This document shows, piece after piece, positions 7,435 to 11,668 of a DNA stretch of 11,668 bases. A model generated the notes under the pieces. The model was given only the letters and a program-made list of their open reading frames with translations. It had not been told where the DNA came from and did not search any database. The position numbers and the translations under genes are program-made. Within the stretch, counting starts at the first letter, position 1. Every line of letters begins with the position of its first letter. Origin of the DNA: Ignavibacteria bacterium UBA2333 (lineage in GTDB: Bacteria; Bacteroidota; Ignavibacteria; Kapaibacteriales; Kapaibacteriaceae); assembly GCA_002344895.1 (NCBI GenBank), contig DDUR01000004.1:1-11668 (forward strand), read 5' to 3'.

Positions 7435-8271
7435 TCAGACGAGCGTCGGATCACGGGAAGATAACACGTTCAGAGAACCATCATTCACTCTCAGCGCATT
7501 GAGGACCTCATGAATCGTGGATACGGTTCTCTGAATTCCGAGCATCGCTGCCAACAACTGAAGAATAGAATCGGGTCCTTCGCCGCGCAATCGCATTTCA
7601 CTGAGTGACGCAGCGCCGAGCGACTTTGACAACTTCACGCCATTGGCATCATACACGAGAGGATGAAACAGAACGGATGTTGTGAGGAAGGGGGCTAGAG
7701 ATGGGGCGAGTGAGGCGAGTCGGCGTTGTGCATCGGTTGCGGCGAACAGATCGGCACCGCGGATAACGTGAGAAATGGCGAAATCAACATCATCACACAG
7801 CGAAGCGATGTGATAACTAGCGACGCCTGATTTTTGTCGCACAACGGGAAACGGCAGCAGTCCTGACACATCTGCTCGCCACGTCAGGGACGGCTCATCG
7901 AGACTAAGACCAGCAGAGCGGCACGTCCCGGGATACACATTATCTGGAGACGCGCGTCGAACAACCGACCGGCTACAGGAACATGCAAACACGGTACCGG
8001 ACTGGCGCAGCTCGTTCAGAGCTTCCAGGTACCTATCACGTCGTGACGACTGATACGGCAGTGCTTGGTCAACCTCCAGGCCGAGCCATTTAATCGACTC
8101 ACGTATATCATCGACATACTCTTGCTGTCGCATATTCGGATCGGCATCATCAATCCGCAGCAAGACCTCGCCGTCATTCAGGCGTCCGAACAGCCAGGTC
8201 AGATAGAAGTTCACGGCAGTACCGACGTGCAGCAGACCTGATGGTGTTGGGGCGATGCGGGTGCGAACCAC
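7435..8271 (-). CDS. gluQ: Glutamyl-Q tRNA(Asp) synthetase (GluQRS)
   Basis: A 278-residue protein, close to the usual size of this truncated glutamyl-tRNA synthetase family, which lacks the anticodon-binding domain. GluQRS activates glutamate and attaches it to queuosine at position 34 of tRNA-Asp. The class I motifs are present: APTPSGLLHVGTA (HIGH-type, residues 7-19), LLRIDDADP (37-45), the GluQRS zinc site with Cys97-x-Cys99, Tyr113 and Cys117 in YPGTC, SHVIRGADL (167-175), and KLSKS (213-217). The start is uncertain. GTG 8271 gives the normal N-terminus MVRTRIAPTPSG but has no good ribosome binding site. ATG 8355 and the open frame up to 8421 would add residues encoded by palindromic repeats. 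The repeat array begins only 20 bp upstream of GTG 8271. The T9SS gene at 7407 follows after 27 bp. Confidence 0.88.
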   Translation of the reverse strand: MVRTRIAPTPSGLLHVGTAVNFYLTWLFGRLNDGEVLLRIDDADPNMRQQEYVDDIRESIKWLGLEVDQALPYQSSRRDRYLEALNELRQSGTVFACSCSRSVVRRASPDNVYPGTCRSAGLSLDEPSLTWRADVSGLLPFPVVRQKSGVASYHIASLCDDVDFAISHVIRGADLFAATDAQRRLASLAPSLAPFLTTSVLFHPLVYDANGVKLSKSLGAASLSEMRLRGEGPDSILQLLAAMLGIQRTVSTIHEVLNALRVNDGSLNVLSSRDPTLV

Positions 8272-8291
8272 GGCCGAAGATACGGTAGGCG

Positions 8292-8455
8292 ATTCTCCGG
8301 GAGGATTCTCCCGGAGAGTTGTCCCGGAGAATCCTTCACTGCTCAAATTGAACATCAGGACACAGCGCTCCCAATTCTCCGGGAGGATTCTCCGGGAGAG
8401 TTGTCCCGGAGAATCCTTCACTGCTCAAATTGAACATCAGGACACAGCGTTCCCA
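8292..8455. repeat. 82-bp tandem duplication carrying three-arm palindromes
   Basis: Positions 8292-8373 and 8374-8455 are near-identical 82-bp units. Each opens with a 41-bp element (8292-8332 and 8374-8414): left arm ATTCTCCGGGAG, loop GATT, right arm CTCCCGGAG (CTCCGGGAG in the second copy, giving one G-G mismatch), then a second right arm TCCCGGAGAAT after a short AGTTG linker. The first arm can pair with either right arm. The rest of each unit, including CTGCTCAAATTGAACATCAG, is common to both. Confidence 0.92.
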
Positions 8456-8769
8456 ATTCTCCGGGAGGATTCTCCCGGAGAAAACCTGAGAGATGTTCCA
8501 GTGTATTCTTCACCGCTGTCTTTTAGACTAGTGAAGACAGTGTTCCCAATTCTCCGGGAGGATCCTCCCGGAGAATACCTGAGAGATGTTCCAGTGTATT
8601 CTTCACCGCTGTCTTTTAGATTAGTGAAGACAGTGTTCCCAATTCTCCGGGAGGATTCTCCCGGAGAATACCTGAGAGATGTTCCAGTGTATTCTTCGCC
8701 GCTGTCTTTTAGACTACTGAAGACAGTGGTCCCAATTCTCCGGGAGGATTCTCCCGGAGAATACCTGAG
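8456..8769. repeat. 93-bp tandem array, about 3.3 copies, each with a 28-bp palindrome
   Basis: Palindromes start at 8456, 8549, 8642 and 8735, exactly 93 bp apart. Each has arms ATTCTCCGGGAG / CTCCCGGAGAAT (the first ends AAA) around GATT, except the second, whose GATC loop makes it a perfect 28-bp palindrome. The 65-bp spacers are nearly identical. They contain a second inverted repeat, CTGTCTT / AAGACAG (8516-8522 with 8534-8540 in the first spacer). Nothing that reads T-rich follows the palindromes on either strand, so these copies are not obvious terminators. Confidence 0.95.
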
Positions 8770-8786
8770 GAGAGAATACCTGAGGA
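8757..8786. repeat. 15-bp tandem duplication at a palindrome edge
   Basis: GAGAATACCTGAGGA occurs twice in a row (8757-8771 and 8772-8786). The left boundary lies inside the 3' arm of the palindrome at 8735-8762, because the preceding base no longer matches. Confidence 0.88.
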
Positions 8787-8825
8787 TACCTAAGAACACC
8801 TGACGAGTTTACCAGCAGCCGCTTC

Positions 8826-8865
8826 AAACAAAACAACTCTCCGGGAGGATTCTCCCGGAGAGTTG
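8826..8865 (-). terminator. Palindrome copy acting as intrinsic terminator of the third T9SS gene
   Basis: CAACTCTCCGGGAG (8834-8847) pairs perfectly with 8852-8865 over a four-base loop, giving a 14-bp GC-rich stem. Read on the - strand it is followed by TTTTGTTTG (8833-8825), the classical stem plus T-tract of a Rho-independent terminator. It lies about 90 bases after the stop of the T9SS gene. It belongs to the same palindrome family as its neighbours, but its arms are longer. Confidence 0.72.
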
Positions 8866-8879
8866 GCGGAGAGTTGGCG
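8856..8879. repeat. 11-bp tandem duplication at the edge of the terminator palindrome
   Basis: The 13 bases 8856-8868 recur with an 11-bp offset at 8867-8879 (core GAGAGTTGGCG). The repeat begins inside the 3' arm of the 8834-8865 palindrome. Confidence 0.8.
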
Positions 8880-8951
8880 CGAGTTAACGTGAGCCTGCCC
8901 AACGCATAAATACTCCCACATTGACCATTCAACGCCGTCGAAGCACTTCTG

Positions 8952-11267
8952 CTAGTTCTTAATGATCATACTTCTCTTCGACGCCGTGCCTGTCTCAATC
9001 ACGATGTTGTAAACACCCGGAGGAAGAGCTCCAACATTTGCGTGAGCTGTTCCGTTGGTAATCATCACACTCTCCGCGTACACAATTGATCCAGCTAGGT
9101 CGAGAACTCGCAAACTAGCTCGTCCATTGTCGGGTGTTGGTAGCACGATGCTCATTGCATCGAGAACTGGCTGAGGTGAAACCGTCATGGCTGTTCTTCC
9201 TGTCGAATCTTGAACATCCGTCGTTGGAGATGTTCGAACACGCAACGCGTAACGTAATGTCCGCATTACTACTCCGTCAAGCAGATCTCCAAATGTTACC
9301 GTGAGCGGTCGGACAAATATTCCATTGTCATCAGGTTCTACTGAGAGTATCGACGTTACCACGTCATCACCAAAAATGGATCCGTCAGGCCTGTCAACTG
9401 TTAACACGCCGAATGGAGATTGTGTTTGTATCTGTACGTCTTCAACACGGTCTCCCAACATTGAGTGCATAAATCCGGCCGTTACTTCGCGAAAAGATCC
9501 ACGTGGAACGACTCCAAAGTCGATAACATCATCAAACCCAACAAGTCGACTATATCCAATTAAGGGTATTGTGGTTGTATCACCATCTGCAAAGTGGACA
9601 CGCAACTGCGCTCGATGAATTCCACGATCGAGTGGAACGAATCGGATAGATAGGTCTAGTTCATCCCCTGGACGTAGTGTATAAGGGAATGCGGGCCAAT
9701 CTTCGTACCAGAATGCTGCGAGGTCGCCATTTACAATAGCGATATCATCGATGGTAACATTTGCATCTGACGTATTCCGTATAACAGACTCAGAGACCGT
9801 CACGTGGCCAAAAAACTCATCCGTTGTAGATACGTGCACAAACGGACTCACCACAAGCCCGTCCTGCGGTGGTTGAACTCCCGTGCCACTTACAACGATA
9901 TGAGTCTCTTCTCCTGTAGATGATACTATTGACAAAAGTCCCCAATGATCACCCTCATCTAATGGAGAAAATTTCACAGCGAGGTCTATAGCTTGTTGCG
10001 GTCCAATGACGGAGCCAATTGGAGCATTAACAACTCTAAAGACATCCGAGCCGTCAACAAACGAAATGGCTGTTATCGTCACTGCCGACGCACTATTATT
10101 CCACACTGCAACGGGAACTGTGACCTCTACGGATGAAGTGACTTCCACTGAGCCGAGTTCAAGATGTATGTAACTATCCACATCAGGCCGACTCCGCTGA
10201 TTCCAATCATTCCACCGCAGACGCACAGCGCCGTATCCATGAGTAACGACAATCCGATCTCCAGCAACATCGAAACGAAGTGACCCGATAAGCTCTTTCT
10301 CGAGACTGCGGTTCTCCCATTGACCACTCTCATTACTCACGAACTCACGCATTTCCCAGACGACAGATGTGGCTGTTCTGATCTCTTGATAGCCCATGCT
10401 AAATAAATTGCCATTAGCATCCTCAGCCATATCAAATGTTAGTGACATGGAATCGACATCCACGAAACGCCATGATGATAGACCTTCGGGAGCAGCGAAG
10501 TAGCCAGTTCGGTCATCATCGTTCGATCCAGCACAAACGAGTGTACCCGATGCTGTTTCGAACAATCCGAGTGGGATGTACGGCACGAGGGTTGTCTTGT
10601 CAATGCGCCATGTTAGCCCAGCGTCAGATGATGATATGAAAACGGCACGTCGGTCTAAAGCGTTATCAGCAGGGATACTTCCCGCAGCTACGACTGTGCC
10701 GTTCCGAAGTGTTGTTACCGTCATGAGTCCGTAGTTGGGTTGAACGGGGACGGATATACGCGACCACGACGCACCTGCATCCGTAGAACGAAGGACAACC
10801 GGCATAAAGCCCTCTTCACGTCCGACGGCTACGACTGTTGTGTCATTCTGCCAAGTGACGGCTTGAAGATCCATCCCTGTCTCAACGATGTCGACTGTCC
10901 AGTGTACGCCATCCGTCGTTCGAACAATACGTCCTTGGTCTCCAACGACAACAACCTTGGCGCGCGAGTTAGCAGACACTCCTCGTAGAGTAACGTCGCT
11001 GATCAATTGACGTGGCACAACGAGCGCGCCATCCCAATTGCGACCACCGTTGGAAGTCGAAAGAATCGTGCCCGAGTCGCCGACGGCAAAACCGACTGTG
11101 CGGTCAACCATGTCGACATCCGTCATGTAATAACCTCCAGGGACATTAACTGTTGCCCATGGTGGCAGTGACTCCGTAATCGTCGATGCCCGAGGTGTGT
11201 TTTGAGCATAGAGGCTACTCAATCCCAGCAGCAGAGCCAGAAAGTGAGGCGTAATGACGCGTTTCAT
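8952..11267 (-). CDS. Secreted propeller / ASH-domain protein with T9SS sorting domain, paralogue of 1158-3674
   Basis: A 771-residue protein from ATG 11267, preceded by a good ribosome binding site. Residues 1-21 are a signal peptide (ALLLGLSSLYA, then QNTPR). Residues about 36-350 form a Ycf48/BNR-type propeller (GTILSTSNGGRNW near 67-78, GRIVRTTDGVHW near 112-123, LRSTDAGASW near 159-168, ISSSDAGLTW near 211-220). Three ASH/choice-of-anchor-D-like modules follow at about 365-465, 474-570 and 580-680. The end (MTVSPQPVLDAMSIVL, RVLDLAGSIVYAE, PGVYNIVIETG) is a T9SS type A sorting domain including a P.P motif. Order and local sequence match the first T9SS protein (EDWPAFPYTLRPGDELDLS here against DGYPELPFTLAAGAELNLS there), but the Ig-like domain is absent. 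Likely surface-associated; ligand unknown. The propellers are not evidence of sialidase activity. Confidence 0.9.
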   Translation of the reverse strand: MKRVITPHFLALLLGLSSLYAQNTPRASTITESLPPWATVNVPGGYYMTDVDMVDRTVGFAVGDSGTILSTSNGGRNWDGALVVPRQLISDVTLRGVSANSRAKVVVVGDQGRIVRTTDGVHWTVDIVETGMDLQAVTWQNDTTVVAVGREEGFMPVVLRSTDAGASWSRISVPVQPNYGLMTVTTLRNGTVVAAGSIPADNALDRRAVFISSSDAGLTWRIDKTTLVPYIPLGLFETASGTLVCAGSNDDDRTGYFAAPEGLSSWRFVDVDSMSLTFDMAEDANGNLFSMGYQEIRTATSVVWEMREFVSNESGQWENRSLEKELIGSLRFDVAGDRIVVTHGYGAVRLRWNDWNQRSRPDVDSYIHLELGSVEVTSSVEVTVPVAVWNNSASAVTITAISFVDGSDVFRVVNAPIGSVIGPQQAIDLAVKFSPLDEGDHWGLLSIVSSTGEETHIVVSGTGVQPPQDGLVVSPFVHVSTTDEFFGHVTVSESVIRNTSDANVTIDDIAIVNGDLAAFWYEDWPAFPYTLRPGDELDLSIRFVPLDRGIHRAQLRVHFADGDTTTIPLIGYSRLVGFDDVIDFGVVPRGSFREVTAGFMHSMLGDRVEDVQIQTQSPFGVLTVDRPDGSIFGDDVVTSILSVEPDDNGIFVRPLTVTFGDLLDGVVMRTLRYALRVRTSPTTDVQDSTGRTAMTVSPQPVLDAMSIVLPTPDNGRASLRVLDLAGSIVYAESVMITNGTAHANVGALPPGVYNIVIETGTASKRSMIIKN

Positions 11268-11274
11268 TGTGTGG

Positions 11275-11280
11275 TCCTTT
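11275..11280 (-). promoter_or_regulatory. Shine-Dalgarno site for the third T9SS gene
   Basis: On the - strand AAAGGA lies seven bases before the ATG at 11267, which fixes that start and the signal peptide that follows it. Confidence 0.6.
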
Positions 11281-11409
11281 CATTTCAAACGGTTATTCGT
11301 CGTGTACTTTGAGTTGTGCTCGCGCATGACGCGGCATTGTGACGGTATTAACGCTATTTAGATACCAAGGGTTAGGGCCGAAAATGTCCTATTCTTCGAA
11401 GTCGAACGT

Positions 11410-11574
11410 ATTCTCCGGGAGAACTCTCCGGGAGGATCCTCCCGGAGATTTAGATATGGTAGGGTGCGAAGGGGGCACGTAGGAATTCTCCGGGAGGATT
11501 CTCCCGGAGAGTTAGATGTGGTAGGGGGCGAAGGGGGCACGTAGGACTTCTCGGGGAGGATTCTCCCGGAGAAT
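11410..11574. repeat. 62-bp tandem array of three palindromes upstream of the third T9SS gene
   Basis: The hairpin parts start at 11425, 11487 and 11549, exactly 62 bp apart, with spacers sharing GCGAAGGGGGCACGTAGGA. The first copy has a perfect GATC-centred stem preceded by an extra left arm, making a 41-bp element (11410-11450) that matches the reverse complement of 8292-8332 at 38 of 41 bases. The second copy keeps full pairing with one T-G wobble. The third has a C-to-G change in its left arm (TCTCGGGGAG), causing one mismatch. The array starts about 140 bp upstream of the start codon and may lie in or near that gene's promoter region. Confidence 0.93.
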
Positions 11575-11668
11575 ATGTCATTGCTGTGGTGTTTTGCACA
11601 CGAATCCACGAGACCCACGATCGGATGCGCCATTCGCAGGAGGTTCACGGTGCCAACATGCACGCCGA
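11575..11668. other. Unassigned right edge; possible + strand gene start
   Basis: No gene can be assigned. On the + strand AGGAGG at 11638-11643 stands six bases before GTG 11650 (reading MPTCTP to the window end), which could start a gene running out of the window. On the - strand an open frame (HVGTVNLLRMAHPIVGLVD...) enters from the edge, but it then runs into the palindromes and is not convincing. Sequence beyond the window is needed to decide. Confidence 0.25.

Larger units (their letters stand above)
8272..8951. other. 680-bp intergenic region dominated by palindromic tandem repeats
   Basis: The region lies between two - strand genes: it is downstream of the third T9SS gene and upstream of gluQ. 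It holds seven copies of a palindrome with arms ATTCTCCGGGAG and CTCCCGGAGAAT, arranged as an 82-bp duplication, a 93-bp array and a single copy that doubles as a terminator. From 8880 to 8951 I see nothing clear. Long open frames on both strands (+ 8255-8803, - 8437-8799) come from repeats without stop codons and are not credible genes. Confidence 0.85.

Noticed and set aside
8255..8803. + strand frame of 182 codons with 31-residue repeats, and a matching - strand frame at 8437-8799
   Set aside because: Both follow from the 93-bp period being a multiple of three and the palindromes having no stop codons. The 82-bp units are not in phase with the 93-bp units, there is no ribosome binding site, and composition does not look like protein.
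8292..8865. CRISPR array
   Set aside because: The intervals between palindromes are near-identical copies, not unique spacers, the spacing changes from 82 to 93 bp, and no cas gene is visible.
1158..11267. Sialidase or other glycosidase activity from the BNR-like repeats
   Set aside because: The DGG.TW repeats are structural propeller motifs shared by many non-enzymatic proteins; no sialidase catalytic set is visible.
11479..11544. GTAG just before two palindromes, as in REP elements mobilised by RAYT transposases
   Set aside because: It is present at only two of ten copies and belongs to the duplicated 62-bp spacer, so it is not independent evidence.
11358..11663. 101-codon - strand frame at the right edge
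   Set aside because: Most of it translates the 62-bp palindrome array. The first ~30 codons could belong to a gene from outside the window, but there is no recognisable domain.

Overview
The window looks like a chromosomal stretch from a member of the Bacteroidota/Chlorobiota (FCB) group, possibly a Kapabacteria- or Ignavibacteria-like lineage. Three large genes encode secreted beta-propeller proteins with C-terminal regions typical of type IX secretion system (T9SS) sorting domains. Two of them also carry ASH/choice-of-anchor-D modules. Ribosome binding sites are mostly weak, as is usual in Bacteroidota. The phylum-level placement is an inference from domain content; nothing in the window names a species.

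Layout. Positions 1-113 hold a 10-bp tandem repeat. Next on the + strand is a two-gene cassette: a small three-helix membrane protein (159-683) and, directly abutting it, a 56-residue Ser/Asn/Pro-rich basic-tailed protein (684-854). A 303-bp spacer (855-1157) full of hairpins separates this cassette from the first T9SS protein on the - strand (3674-1158). A divergent + strand gene (3780-5285) encodes a 501-residue all-helical protein of a family I cannot name. It ends convergently with, and overlaps by 29 bp, the second T9SS protein (7407-5257, - strand). Just upstream of that, on the same strand and 27 bp away, is glutamyl-Q-tRNA(Asp) synthetase (8271-7435). A 680-bp intergenic region (8272-8951) contains seven copies of a palindrome built into 82-bp and 93-bp tandem repeats. 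The third T9SS protein lies at 11267-8952 (- strand), and its upstream region carries three more palindromes with a 62-bp period (11410-11574).

Function. The three T9SS proteins are probably exported and attached to the cell surface or released, with Ycf48/BNR-type propellers and Ig-like modules as adhesive or scaffold parts. GluQRS is a housekeeping tRNA-modification enzyme. The most unusual content is non-coding: a modular family of palindromes (arms ATTCTCCGGGAG / CTCCCGGAGAAT around a GATT or GATC loop) that sits only between genes here. It also occurs as a 41-bp 'lone arm plus hairpin' form in both orientations, shows compensatory arm changes, and is associated with short and long tandem duplications at its edges. 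The small membrane-protein cassette next to the tandem repeats is the best candidate for an uncharacterised accessory gene module.
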